This document shows positions 20,101 to 26,464 of a stretch of DNA of 64,000 bases, piece by piece. The position numbers were made by a program, and so were the translations under genes. The notes beneath the pieces are model-generated. The model made no database searches, was not told the origin of the DNA, and saw only the letters and a list, made by a program, of their open reading frames with translations. The DNA comes from Candidatus Altimarinota bacterium (GTDB lineage Bacteria > Patescibacteriota > Gracilibacteria > UBA4473). Position 1 is the first letter of the stretch. Each line of letters opens with the position of its first letter. The DNA is taken from NCBI GenBank assembly GCA_023143095.1, contig JAGLIF010000011.1, forward strand, positions 62,001 to 126,000, read 5' to 3'.

Positions 20101-21499
20101 GAAAAGACAATTTGCACAACAGATTCAAGATTTCTCTAGTGTAAAAACTAAAATTGAAAAAGAAAATAAAGTACTGGTAAAATATCAAGATTTGTCGGTT
20201 CGTGACTTTTTTGCTCAAGCAGAAATACAAAGTATTTTTCAAAAACCAGATCGATATTTAGCAGGAATAGAAAAGGATTCTTTTGATAATTTAGAAATAA
20301 CTTTTCCTCAAGATATTTTAAAATCAATGGTATTTCCTTCTGTATTAAAAACAGATGGTCCTCCTGATCTAGCAGATAATGATTTACTAGATTTATCTGA
20401 GGTGAATGAAATTTCAACTGTGGAAGATATTCAACCTGATGCACCAGAAGGAGTTTTCTTTAAAGATAATTCTTTAAAAATGATAGTGAAAATTACGGAA
20501 TTTCCAATAGGAGGTTTATCAGCACAAGCTTTAGTTGATCTTGATGGAGATGGTGTAGAAGAAATCCTTTTTTCCAGCAATGGAGAACTCTATCTTAAAA
20601 ATCGTGTACAGAAATCGTTATCTACTACACCAAATTATAATGTTAAAACTTGGTCACAAAAAGAATTTGAATCCATTATTTTACCAGCATTTAGTGTCTC
20701 TTCTGAGAGATATGGTGAAAGACGAGGTATCCGATTTGAAAGATTTAAAGAAGAAATATCTTATTTTGAGTGGGTGGTAGCAGATAGACCAGATGTTATT
20801 TTTGAAATATCTCAAAATCCAGATTCACGATCTTCCAAAATATGGGATAGGCATGCTTTTCTTTCTCAAGGGACATTACAGCAATATGAAATTAGTCCTT
20901 TTTCAGCAAAAATTATAAGTGTTTCTGGAATACCGAAAATGACTAGACCTAATTTTCAAAAAATTGAAGAGGTTGGTGATTGTGATCCAAGATTTTCAGA
21001 ACAACATTTTTTTGAAACTCAAACAACTGTTTTAGGAATAGCTGATCGTTCTCGTTTAGAAATACAGGTGCCTGCAAGAAGAAATAAACCATCAGAATAT
21101 CAAGAAATGGTTATAAGGAAAAACGAAAAGACTTTTATTGAATATGGTAATATTTGTGTTTCAAATGGAGCAATAGCGGTTATTACAGATACAGAAAAAA
21201 CAGAAGAAATAATTCCCGCAGAAGATGATTTTATACCTATAGGATCTTCTTTTGAGTTAGCCGAAAATGATAAAATTGAAATAGAATTATTTGATGGTTC
21301 AAATATTACTATCTTTGGAGGAGAACGATATTTCTTACATGATTTTGATTTTAATGAAAAATTTATTGATGATTTTGAGTTTTTAAAATCACAAAATTTA
21401 TATGGATTTTTATTTGGAATTAACGAAAATGGAAGAAGTGCTGTCTTTTCAAAGTTACTTCATATGTTGGTTCCAACTACAATTTCTGAAAAACCATGA
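8117..21499 (+). CDS. Giant secreted mosaic surface protein (4460 aa)
   Basis: It has a signal peptide at residues 1-36 (hydrophobic core ALMLVFSIIFQYL, cut near LLHAA). Residues 48-250 resemble a gingipain/caspase-like (C25-type) fold, with VLIGDIPLPVV, a PTIFPYTDF segment and EIWHGVIRS. A Cys-rich stretch follows at about 395-560. Residues 670-1405 are long amphipathic helices, including an Asn/Leu-rich tract at about 885-1000. From 1635 to about 2230 come several invasin-like Ig domains. An FG-GAP/VCBS-type calcium loop, DINGDGQKD, lies near 2517, a thrombospondin-3-like DSDMDGFPDSYD near 2965, a hydrophobic Gly/Pro segment with Cys at 3015-3150, more helices at 3160-3560, a Pro-rich rod at 3690-3762 and a second calcium loop, DLDGDGVEE, near 4141. 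No sorting signal is seen at the C-terminus. Its stop overlaps the next start (ATGA). A TATAAT at 8038-8043 is a possible -10. Inferred role: adhesion or a cell-surface apparatus. Confidence 0.82.
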   Translation: MGKKLFCFHVVKKKIALMLVFSIIFQYLQIPLLHAAQFINSESIPEIKNTRLVALLVEDSLLKNGSLKEKIYQYAEDVQKRIGAQGILVPISKEISPLEIYEGLAQLYFSGEANDGKSQLIGTVLIGDIPLPVVEKDGNFWPTIFPYTDFKNPIYRWDFKKDRFIVAKYGDNEPEIWHGVIRSTKTSLDQQITELETFFDNNHRVHLGEETYSKKLFYADFFRQKNVLPELLFFKYNQWLKYVEELQYLRYSKHLAKQLRTDQDERGSTLSISNNLTESEKVAIAESAAEQNSSVSVEDVLASMNTDSMDLIPDVQSKFLIDNFVNRYFETYKSWLTLLNQRVSKSGRWKANEIDTTPSLVSRKDEASLLVLKSYNDAIEERFIKHITEEQNIQSSILVPKNTFVCRSIDEDSNECDSYILKELYWNGVDRSDLNVMDCSIYRGKRRTEDYPFSQQVEANRTFNIETVESCAHPSEMISIRESDVYEGCCAKNLKFSDNTFSYNVCEPTTSYWNDVFVYGNGKYLHVGPELPVFDITGTIEKDGPYGAYGCNDIMVEDFNFRGVFTDGVTPVLESDPLGIMVMLDEEGLPIAYPEDLVNQNVDITTRFQIVPSLVVHNEPTVETIQEQVAAGFSVSMPMDAPRGFSFYDAGGIFRKGFFTNIFDYRETALSEVALKSSVETAIIDSVDNVNNSIKEGNIIAMGKLMSDLNNVTFDISRTRVERIAESTDLARLDITTSFNEATIDIQEAILNAKNLVDKDIETGDVTEEFIAAKTETINKLDASELLINEAIEVQKESISQEIVDTKIEFLNEVEGEKDNFLQESTVQNGRFTSIILDTENPESTKVKIESEFQVIQDIKEDFDDSLGVAVEVYFQELKEHLPLMNTNLGVLNGSLNEILQTESQNFKVKLDEVNVNGHNVVFESTNDDLSVIFRNLNSSFKNTLNILNDALKVDLDETNINLNILLNEMRGSLNGTLNAIISTLNLNLTGIIYDLNLSLIEQTDGLERMLDESDFVFEKRFLSYLNESVLTFLQGIFESAISRVDAGSSIEEKEVLIDALEVQVEKINNFLILKSSLEDLSLTETAEVVEIIEQIETLGAHLSNLRVKVLEIKYLNTAENEDLRELTITELENTVSVLNDDLSTLILVLKNEIEALIVALHNSLNTGILAHYSDMDEVGIVNQKQNVSQLISTSEQTISEEINDGNDLLDEEIDSIKTQVNLEIDSIDLIITAINENILVYESCVACRPQALANIEDLLFSLYGNTNSKKVDLFYDLDSGELELHQSNDDLQETLELHFDQSLVNFNTGLDVVETDLHLRLENAKQDFNSRLETDGRVSLSNRLDKGLTDLIAQLTSGDEDLGIQINTSLEDLLGLLQDQLYFHYLNFVSKFDEINEIQTIIDNWNGGFGDGYDYLELDVYLSGPKELIFFMEWQKESVESENRKSKSNYYNLAEFIDSSLLIKSSDNFDFSEIKEALDWIDKDIEEKNRIVFETAFSEKENVKDFFFDDLSDGYELIEIIAEGDKKKGIKMAFLPTSLMVDKEFADAKKRFSGFSFEQDSYQFQFLGENLGDTFLEREEEETCDKLSGSMETWPEFLACVLSKTLAGKTTDVNMPGLGKKEAGSPIIENKEVDLIDSVLSIEPKEIFISNYNTDLINVKVVLKNSAGEIQTDNFSTRVQLVFSSSDASRFFKISPAQTIPFTAGEANFLLIPQTDKFGGALELFAQIEGEENFSLVSKSIPIKITNFAIDGYSEKKEITVNDNKGVLIKARIKNNTGNLSSKFEGTKVQFISEEGSFMGGEDIVEIEDGVAKALFFPGKKAGLAKITIIDLEKNIPSDEVFLEILPDSPATIKIQKKSNFLIEGVFDDISAIITDEFGNSIENISHKFSWEYENLNVEAESERDQDPQEEGIQEFIYKGKSLLKVVAEKKVNTAQIGVSSDLFESGFGIVRNFEIIKNPIFEISAKKNSIVAGEANSIEIFITAKTKSGDLISDDFLVYISSNLGHFPKSLLLKDGIGSFKFFPGIVANTANIMVSSVGFETKEFEINILPDEPKKINFSVSEEIYSSQGDDPVLIDIMVVDRFGNLTKRFEENIEVTITNDTKHLLEITSASTLNGGSQMLSSQEIETGGLLSNISLENGKTTVTVVPKGLSGMAHLIVDNSSLVGDTLEIEFTDFFTPEDVKSLTPKSLFALILGFEAGDLLAENNFALNFLFAGKTQSVGTLITDPNPFFQFGSISPTGEFYGKLKTKFNFKNFPEVFFQYKDENLLQSRILFSKSPEIFIDETEIEDAGIYFIPEKFLASDIAFEDRVIYYKELPLFEISKQGGIELKDSLIVFEQAKDFKNILQWNILKDDKLLGVLRFNPEEESLIAKDSLFAENYSGISIKKISPDILFDDNFIENSTNKRRGISFFDRTRKESKNGKLGSPKSSAENALDTEEVTWDFNWKPGTIFGAKNTIGDSAKFGASDIFILFGDPTLSVQTENENVSLGIKKDIGKPIWKAPFGVIDQILSMDINGDGQKDILIRIENELVALYQEKGTSMNFRDVGNIFNFNGGVRQLEILNKNIKNEVSNTTLNGLLQLTFDGKFVLFENKNGVFFEKMIPFEHSLPITNFHTAILNDDIYQDLVFLDEDNSLWLLFGEADGFSPNPVFLQNFSPKFDSVDEVFDGTITETSEGFLKYLNSTLINFEGMNDFDQKALKFSIPNDDSQNAEIEIDDIESAIWGDLESLKNLEKDFLPVTNHTFLDASYSMVSQNQNVKLGDEITVVFTFKSNEKLENFEFMPPTDPRLKLKENSFTCLGCIQTPAFRSQHPFGEFWAFDFDVPARTTVTFSWKLVVKETPQIQFFVGDFEDGRDNLSDIVIPWEIDGKRKLIKFLSSQKLSSYQRKNWLVSTNPVVLSPDEAVKEAQDIYEIAKKYKSIYPIPKVVDAQSDSNVAIKMKDFLSVENQQEMFKDLLVQDSDMDGFPDSYDTYPQTKDISSLGAVETIMAGLLFSVIGESLYELENKKLSFFCGGGDCFNFPVSIAFFAPGLASLYIPPITIPIGFSFGFPILQWLTTLWVGPIPVPSMWPISPLGLAGVDNPTLGFGGIYPSSGRIYLMPTTTGKVGIAFCMGLYGTSMIPPLWLPNCFVAIPPIDAFMGFCPKEAESDNSLLGAATAIALTNSGGIFNVSPRGKVGMTLGAFTAKVEATDNIQIPGVDIIATWWQEQERAFSKGLQLPTLSFIGPNLDSLEVTEPAEETPQGGALEKLSAEASKYPFIDLKTAKVSIPIPNISIAELDQLDLEMEEWMAELKGSIDLSLPDLTALKASIEKIKTKIENLTLSLDAFYKLPDYIALLDAYHKLKGYITSIEAKIKKLKEDYQKNCKVDLSEVRKISVPKNIELDTKYKINDSNEKDSCSFALEGMLESEAFLASLNSLYNQISDFISKIELIESFKNKLDSLISSVESLIEDIKNITIDTEAIMTSVETNIDTVKEYKDFDVEKLINFRREIVEKLSEIMAFMQTIQDFFIGWFAENNLRIEEWKNMDLIIDQILLSWQIIPQIFIDFDSNCRTCVVDRGTLLSWLLKIFLGAIDLPIIELPKFPDITVDLSKVSFGLNATIPDFETKEIDMKLFELPDIELPDLSFLEDLNLEVAFESVLEIDFESIFDLALGLDLSALISELNLEELDFPSFDASGNFSGVGMQTLPTLPLLNLPVIPTFPLPALALPQIPKIPAIPLLPKIPDITLTIPFPSLPIPQLPMVPPPPQLPDLLGSLLAVLELPLEFINIFCLLRLGILPVPEWYVKPYVEQLTNRFALSLGLDFGFLSLPKIDFGTKEMKILGSIGFMTALDPLMEIANGLSKTFKNVIDQISTVGNIKIDALSIPSDLGLDIKSNLGLDKLKNIELPTIKSPRKNVLPVPSDIKLNIQSRLFDKLKGISEFKDWYANFKKEIEMSKDKYSDPYDLVLKMQQRARKLVAITPTQKKLKQSILAIKVPSKNNDKLWREDLKRQFAQQIQDFSSVKTKIEKENKVLVKYQDLSVRDFFAQAEIQSIFQKPDRYLAGIEKDSFDNLEITFPQDILKSMVFPSVLKTDGPPDLADNDLLDLSEVNEISTVEDIQPDAPEGVFFKDNSLKMIVKITEFPIGGLSAQALVDLDGDGVEEILFSSNGELYLKNRVQKSLSTTPNYNVKTWSQKEFESIILPAFSVSSERYGERRGIRFERFKEEISYFEWVVADRPDVIFEISQNPDSRSSKIWDRHAFLSQGTLQQYEISPFSAKIISVSGIPKMTRPNFQKIEEVGDCDPRFSEQHFFETQTTVLGIADRSRLEIQVPARRNKPSEYQEMVIRKNEKTFIEYGNICVSNGAIAVITDTEKTEEIIPAEDDFIPIGSSFELAENDKIEIELFDGSNITIFGGERYFLHDFDFNEKFIDDFEFLKSQNLYGFLFGINENGRSAVFSKLLHMLVPTTISEKP

Positions 21500-22320
21500 A
21501 AAAAATTAACTTATCAATAATATTGATAACAGGATGTTACATTTTTATGTTTCCTTCTGTTAGAGCTGAAACGAGTACTGATATATTGCCAGAAGTTCGT
21601 GAGAAATTTAGTCAAATTATACCTGAGATATGTCACAACTCTGTTAATTATTCTTTGGATATGAAAATCGAAGATGCACAGAAAATTTATCATGCAACAC
21701 AGAATTGCTTATTTGATCAAAGTGTTGTAAAGGCTACAAATGAATTGAATAAAGAATTTAAACCTATTTTTAAACAGTTTAAAGTGGAATTTTCTCCAAA
21801 ATCAATAGCAATAAAAGCTAAAGATTGTACAGCAGGAAAAATATTTTCAGTACAGCAAAATAAACCTAGTGGAAATGGGTATAAAAGTATTTGTCAAGGT
21901 CTTATTCCTGGATCGAATATCGATAAATCTTTTTCTACCTGTAAAGTATCGGAAGCAGCGTGGAATGAATTTTGTGGTTATCAAGAATACTTATCTTGGA
22001 AAAGGCTTGATAGTTCCTTGGAAAAAGAATTTTTTGAAGAACAAGAGTCTTTATCAACTGGAATTGTATGGAGTAAATACAAATCGAAGGAACAGGCAAA
22101 GATAAAAAAAGAATTGCAAGATATAAAAAAAACATTGGAAGAGTCATTGCGTCAATATCAATATTTTGAACAAGGATATAGAACTCATTTATGGATGAAG
22201 TTAATATATGAAGTATTGGATATTACCACTCGTAAAAAAATGGAATTGCTTCGAACAGCTATCTACACATTTCCAGCGAAGTTTCATAATGCAACTTCAT
22301 CTAATTGCAATCAACCTTAA
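21496..22320 (+). CDS. Exported Cys-containing protein, unknown (274 aa)
   Basis: The start overlaps the stop of the giant gene by four bases (ATGA), so the two are translationally coupled. The signal peptide is MKKINLSIILITGCYIFMF, with cleavage near VRA. The mature protein has about eight cysteines, mostly in the middle (KDCTAGK, SICQG, STCKV, EFCGY), then a long helical C-terminal third ending in SSNCNQP. I recognise no family. The layout (signal, Cys cluster, helical tail) resembles the protein encoded at 24624-25205, but the similarity is too weak to call homology by eye. It is probably a partner of the giant protein, secreted with it. Confidence 0.78.
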   Translation: MKKINLSIILITGCYIFMFPSVRAETSTDILPEVREKFSQIIPEICHNSVNYSLDMKIEDAQKIYHATQNCLFDQSVVKATNELNKEFKPIFKQFKVEFSPKSIAIKAKDCTAGKIFSVQQNKPSGNGYKSICQGLIPGSNIDKSFSTCKVSEAAWNEFCGYQEYLSWKRLDSSLEKEFFEEQESLSTGIVWSKYKSKEQAKIKKELQDIKKTLEESLRQYQYFEQGYRTHLWMKLIYEVLDITTRKKMELLRTAIYTFPAKFHNATSSNCNQP

Positions 22321-23435
22321 TGAAAAAGAAATTTTTAATCAGTTTTATTTTTTTATTTTTTCCAAATAGTTTTGTTTTGGCGAATGATTTTCAAACGCTT
22401 TATATTGATATTTATGAAAAAGTCTCGACTGTGAATGCAGAGGAAATTTTTTCTCGATTGGAAAGCGATTTTTCTGATGAAGTTGAAAAAGAGGTTATTG
22501 AAGGAAATCTTCCAAAAGAATTTCTTGATAAACTTCCTGGTTATACGAAAGTTCAAAAAGCGGTAGATTTAATACAAACTCGTCATGATTTTGAATCAGA
22601 GATACTTATTTTTGAAGAGGATTTGATGGAAAGTTTATTAAAAGCACCTATCTTTTCAAATGAAGTTGTTGATGATGGGCAATTTGACCTTATTGATGAC
22701 TTAAATGCGATTGATACAATTCTGTTTGGTGAAAAATCAAAAGCAACAGAACCAAAATTTGCAAAGGAAAGTAGTCAAGCTTTTGGTGAAACTGTTGATA
22801 CTTGGCAAGTTGGAGATGATGATAAAAAGGAAGAGAGTCCAATGTTGGAGATTAAAATAGAAATGGGAAGTAATACCAATTCAGCTTACTCTGAAACAGA
22901 TTCCTCTATTTCAGGAAATTTGGATGGTATAAAAAAAGCCCTTGTGAAACTAAACTCAAAACCTTTAACTATGGAATGTACTACAACTAGGTTTTTTGAA
23001 ATTAAGAAAGAATGGCTACCTGAAGAAGGTCGTTTGGGAAGCACTAAAAAAGAAATTCCACAAAAACCAAAAAATGAACCAGAGGTTTTGGAAAACCCGA
23101 AACAGGATATAGCAAAACAATTTTCAGGAATTGAAAAAAGTATTTTAAATGAAGTTCAATGTGGGGTAAAACAAAAAAAGATATTAATAGATACAGGATT
23201 GGAACAGGCGGTAAATTTTTCATTAGAAATTTGTGGAGAACTGAAGGAACAATCCTTCAATAGACTTCTAGAAGGGCTTTATAAAACGGCAGAGATGTCC
23301 ACTGAAAAGCAACATGGTTTTCGTATGGCAGCGGTATTAGATCAATGGAATAAGCATTTCGAAGCTTTTTTGGATGAAGTGACTAAAATGCAAGTACTTT
23401 TGGAAGAAATATCACTAAAAAAAATAATAGAATAA
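22320..23435 (+). CDS. Exported protein of unknown function (371 aa)
   Basis: I place the start at 22320, where the previous stop and this ATG overlap as TAATG. The next start upstream (22305) would add five residues before the natural signal sequence MKKKFLISFIFLFFPNSFVLA. The mature protein is acidic and mostly helical. It has a low-complexity linker with Lys/Pro (IPQKPKNEPEVLENPKQ) near the middle and three cysteines (MECTT, VQCGV, EICGE). It has no recognised domain. As third gene of a coupled operon with the giant surface protein, it is likely to act with it. Confidence 0.75.
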   Translation: MKKKFLISFIFLFFPNSFVLANDFQTLYIDIYEKVSTVNAEEIFSRLESDFSDEVEKEVIEGNLPKEFLDKLPGYTKVQKAVDLIQTRHDFESEILIFEEDLMESLLKAPIFSNEVVDDGQFDLIDDLNAIDTILFGEKSKATEPKFAKESSQAFGETVDTWQVGDDDKKEESPMLEIKIEMGSNTNSAYSETDSSISGNLDGIKKALVKLNSKPLTMECTTTRFFEIKKEWLPEEGRLGSTKKEIPQKPKNEPEVLENPKQDIAKQFSGIEKSILNEVQCGVKQKKILIDTGLEQAVNFSLEICGELKEQSFNRLLEGLYKTAEMSTEKQHGFRMAAVLDQWNKHFEAFLDEVTKMQVLLEEISLKKIIE

Positions 23436-23438
23436 AAT

Positions 23439-24539
23439 ATGAAAAAATATATGATAAGTTTTATGATTTTATTTTTCTATTTAGAAGGATTTGCTTGTAC
23501 TCCTCCTACGAAATTTTTTATTTTGAAAGAGACATTAAAGACAGAAGTAGAATTATATGAAGATAAGGTAGGAGACTTTATAGGTAAAAATTCTTCATAT
23601 TTTGAAATAATTAAATGGAATAAAAAATTAGAAATGCTTCAAACCGTAGTAGGGAAAAAGTTCCCTCCAAGTTTTATTGAAATATTTAATGAGTATGAAG
23701 TACAAGTAAAAAAAATAAATGCTCTTAAAGTCTTTGCAACAAATGATTCTGAAGTTTTGTCGGAAAATGATCGAAAGAAAATAAACGAATTATTTGCCTA
23801 CAATTTTTATATTTTAGTTGATATTTTGCCAAATGTAGTTTCTTTTCGAGAGTTTTCATTTAGTCCTATTGTTAAAGCTCCAAATAAAGAATTTTACGAT
23901 AAAGGAATTGCTTTGCAGAGAGCTTTGGAAATAGAGTTTTCTCCTAATAATTTACTTCTTTGTAAAGATGCAGAAGGGATGGAGAAAAAAGGAACTGCTT
24001 CTCCAGATACACTCGCTTCAAATATGAAGGGGGATTCTTCTAGTGATGATCCATCAACACTGCCAAATCCTCCTTCTCTTGCCTTGAATGAAGTCTTGAA
24101 GATTGATTATAACTTAATAAATGTTGATAAGTCTTCTAAAACACTTCCTCGTGCTGATATGAAAGGAAATGTTCTATTGAAATGGATTAAGAATTTTTTT
24201 GCTTTTCTCAATCCAGGATCTGCAAAGAAAGAGTCAGTGGACATTTCAAGTGAAACCTATTTGGTCAATATGAATTTTATTTCAGTACATCAACAGAATT
24301 TAAATATAAAAGAACGATATCTTCAGTGGGAAAATGATCGTAATTTTTGGATAGAACGGAGTAAGAATGTTTCTGGTTATAAAATAGATGTTTTTACTCA
24401 AAAATTTATTAAATGGACACAGCTTATTACAGATATAAATTCAAAATTGGATGACTCTCTCAAAAATATTGAGGTAATTTGTCAAAATCAAGATATTCCA
24501 ATAAAATGTTGGAATGGATCCAATAAAATTCCACAATAA
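23439..24539 (+). CDS. Exported protein of unknown function (366 aa)
   Basis: It begins three bases after the previous stop. The N-terminus MKKYMISFMILFFYLEGFAC is an export signal. A cysteine directly follows GFA, which could be a lipoprotein attachment site, but the -3 position is Gly rather than Leu, so this is uncertain. The body is helical with two further cysteines at the C-terminus (EVICQN, IKCWN) and a Ser/Pro-rich linker near residues 185-215. No family is recognised. It is the last gene of the four-gene operon. A hairpin at 24584-24616 follows, but its T-run serves the opposite strand better. Confidence 0.75.
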   Translation: MKKYMISFMILFFYLEGFACTPPTKFFILKETLKTEVELYEDKVGDFIGKNSSYFEIIKWNKKLEMLQTVVGKKFPPSFIEIFNEYEVQVKKINALKVFATNDSEVLSENDRKKINELFAYNFYILVDILPNVVSFREFSFSPIVKAPNKEFYDKGIALQRALEIEFSPNNLLLCKDAEGMEKKGTASPDTLASNMKGDSSSDDPSTLPNPPSLALNEVLKIDYNLINVDKSSKTLPRADMKGNVLLKWIKNFFAFLNPGSAKKESVDISSETYLVNMNFISVHQQNLNIKERYLQWENDRNFWIERSKNVSGYKIDVFTQKFIKWTQLITDINSKLDDSLKNIEVICQNQDIPIKCWNGSNKIPQ

Positions 24540-24565
24540 ATATAGGAAATACTGATAAACTCAGA

Positions 24566-24616
24566 AAAATAATAAAAAAATAATTCGCCAAAAATACTAG
24601 AATTTTTTATGGCGAA
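24566..24616 (-). terminator. Terminator of the leftward gene at 24624
   Basis: The stem TTCGCC (24584-24589)/GGCGAA (24611-24616) continues inward with AAAAAT/ATTTTT. On the minus strand it is followed by a T-rich run (complement of 24566-24583). It sits between two convergent genes and may also slow rightward transcription. Confidence 0.65.
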
Positions 24617-24623
24617 GACTTTC

Positions 24624-25205
24624 TTATATTGGATACATGATTAATTTGCTGATGGTTGTTAGTTTATCAAGAACGGCTACAATATGAGTCATTTGAGCAT
24701 GAATGAACTTATTAAACCGCATTCCTAAGGCGTTAAATTTTTCTTCTAAAAGAGATCTGTGCTTTCTTTCTATATTGTTTAGCGCGATAAAATGAATTTT
24801 TTCTTTTTGAAGTGCTTCTAGCTTATTTTGCCTATCTTTGCACCAATCAAATTGATTAAAAGGATTTTTGTTTGAATTATTTTTACCACAAAATTTATAG
24901 ACATTGTTGCATAAGTCATTAAAACACTTGTGATATATACGAAATTCTTTTATGGATTCTTTTACCATAAAATCTGGAAAAGCAATATTATCATGAAATA
25001 ATGTATCTAGAGACTCTTGAAATGATTTATTTATTTTTGTTATTTCAGGGACTGCCATTTCTATAAAAAAATTGGTTTCGTTACAATCTTTTACACTAAA
25101 GATTGGTGCTTCTTGTGGGCAAACAACGATTTTTGCATTAACATTGTCTCCAGTAAAAAGAAAAAAAAGACTGAATACCAAAAATATTTTTTTCATTACT
25201 TTCAT
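24624..25205 (-). CDS. Small exported Cys-containing protein, unknown (193 aa)
   Basis: The signal peptide is MKKIFLVFSLFFLFTGDNVNA; the first ATG (25205) or the in-frame ATG three codons later (25196) could be used. The mature part has cysteines at VVCPQE, KDCNET, HKCFNDLCNN, KFCGKN and DWCKD, then a long helical tail ending KLIMYPI. No family is recognised. The order of signal peptide, Cys cluster and helical tail matches the 274-residue protein at 21496-22320 and suggests a distant paralogue that faces the surface-protein operon. Transcription is convergent with that operon. Confidence 0.7.
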   Translation of the reverse strand: MKVMKKIFLVFSLFFLFTGDNVNAKIVVCPQEAPIFSVKDCNETNFFIEMAVPEITKINKSFQESLDTLFHDNIAFPDFMVKESIKEFRIYHKCFNDLCNNVYKFCGKNNSNKNPFNQFDWCKDRQNKLEALQKEKIHFIALNNIERKHRSLLEEKFNALGMRFNKFIHAQMTHIVAVLDKLTTISKLIMYPI

Positions 25206-25292
25206 TTTAAAAAAAAAAATCTTTTTTACAAAAAATTTAACATAAAATTAATTATTTTTTCGATAAAAAAAATACGAATTCAGATTCAATTT

Positions 25293-25319
25293 TTGAAATC
25301 AAAATATTTATGCTACAAT
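25293..25319 (+). promoter_or_regulatory. Promoter upstream of galU
   Basis: TTGAAA (25293-25298) and an extended -10, TGCTACAAT (25311-25319), are spaced by 15 bp. The transcript would start near 25326 and carry a leader of about 175 nt holding the hairpin repeat and the 21-bp tandem repeat. Confidence 0.5.
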
Positions 25320-25361
25320 CTTAAAAATGTTAAAAACTAATTTTTTAATTGTGAAAAATAG

Positions 25362-25381
25362 ATTCCTGCTTTCGCAGGAAT
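25362..25381. repeat. Short palindromic repeat (REP-like), copy 1
   Basis: ATTCCTGC (25362-25369), loop TTTC, GCAGGAAT (25374-25381). The same hairpin, with the same GATTCC and GAATGAGGG flanks, is present in inverse orientation at 36326-36345. Confidence 0.8.
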
Positions 25382-25384
25382 GAG

Positions 25385-25462
25385 GGTGAGAAAAGCAGGA
25401 ATTAAGGTGGAGAAAGTAGTAGTGATGGAGGAAAAAGTGGTAGTGAAGGTGGAGAAATAAAG
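25385..25462. repeat. 21-bp tandem repeat in the galU leader
   Basis: Units of 21 bp begin at 25406 (GGTGGAGAAAGTAGTAG), 25427 (GGAGGAAAAAGTGGTAG) and a partial one at 25448 (GGTGGAGAAATAAAG). A diverged unit at 25385-25405 joins them to the REP hairpin. The plus strand is purine-rich. I see no gene in 25206-25500. Confidence 0.75.
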
Positions 25463-25500
25463 TTTATTTGTTAAGTGTTTTTTAACTCTAATTAAATCAT

Positions 25501-26376
25501 ATGAAAATAAAAAAAGCCATTTTGCCCGTAGCGGGATTTGGAACACGATTTTTACCAGCAACAAAAGCACAACCAAAGGAAATGTTGCCAATATTTGATA
25601 CACCAGCGATTCAATTTATTGTTGAGGAAGTAGTGGCGGCAGGTATAGAAGAGATTATTTTTGTGACTGGAAGAGGAAAACAATCAATTGAAAATCATTT
25701 TGATGCTAATTTTGAATTAGAATATGCCTTGAAAGTAAAAGGAAAAAAGAAAGAATTGGAAATGATTCAAAAAATTTCAAAAATGGCTAATTTCTCTTAT
25801 GTTCGGCAATCAAAACCGATGGGAGATGGACATGCGATTTTATGTGCCAAAAATTTGATAGAAAAGAATGAGCCTGTGGTAGTGCTTTTTGGTGATGATT
25901 TGGTGGATAATCAAAATGGAAAGAATGCAGTACAACAGTTGATTGAGGTTTATGAAAAAACCAAAAAATCAGTGATTCTTCTTGAAGAAGTGGAGAAAGA
26001 GGAAACAAAGAAGTATGGAATAGTTGATTTTGTGAAAGAAAAGGATTTTTATGGTAAAATTAGTGGTTTTGTAGAAAAACCTGATCCGAAAGATGCGCCT
26101 TCTAATTTAGGTGTTATTGGAAAATTTATTTTAACTCCAGATTTACTTAAAATATTAGAAAAAACAGAAGTTGGAAAAGATGGAGAAATTCGATTGGCAA
26201 GTGCTTTTATTGAAAGTATAAGAAGAGGTGATACATTATATGGAAAGATTTTAGAGGGAGAGCGGTTTGATACGGGTGATAAGTTTGGGTTTCTAAAGGC
26301 AACACTTCATTATGCTTTGAAAAAAGAGAATAAAAGCGTGTTAAAAGCTCTTCAAGGTTTTCTATCTAAACAATGA
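25501..26376 (+). CDS. galU: UTP-glucose-1-phosphate uridylyltransferase
   Basis: Makes UDP-glucose from UTP and glucose-1-phosphate for cell-envelope polysaccharides. It has 291 residues, normal for the family. The nucleotide-binding signature GFGTRFLPATKAQPKEMLP is at residues 12-30. The substrate region GVIGKFILTPDLL and the C-terminal GERFDTGDKFGFLKA are typical. The ATG at 25501 directly precedes the conserved KKAILPVAG, so the start is secure. It is followed by a TPR gene 88 bp downstream. The upstream leader is long and repeat-bearing. The call is firm. Confidence 0.95.
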   Translation: MKIKKAILPVAGFGTRFLPATKAQPKEMLPIFDTPAIQFIVEEVVAAGIEEIIFVTGRGKQSIENHFDANFELEYALKVKGKKKELEMIQKISKMANFSYVRQSKPMGDGHAILCAKNLIEKNEPVVVLFGDDLVDNQNGKNAVQQLIEVYEKTKKSVILLEEVEKEETKKYGIVDFVKEKDFYGKISGFVEKPDPKDAPSNLGVIGKFILTPDLLKILEKTEVGKDGEIRLASAFIESIRRGDTLYGKILEGERFDTGDKFGFLKATLHYALKKENKSVLKALQGFLSKQ

Positions 26377-26464
26377 TTTATAATAAAAGCAATGATAATA
26401 TTGTAGCATTAAGTTTGTAATTAGAGTAGAATAAAAGGATATCTATTAAAAAAAATATACATAA

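Noticed and set aside
25113-25340. Rightward open frame of 75 residues
   Set aside because: It overlaps the signal-peptide end of the leftward gene on the other strand and is Lys/Ile-rich noise from AT-rich DNA.
25337-25603. Leftward open frame with Thr/Phe repeats and IPAKAGI
   Set aside because: It is the translation of the 21-bp tandem repeat and REP hairpin and overlaps the galU start.
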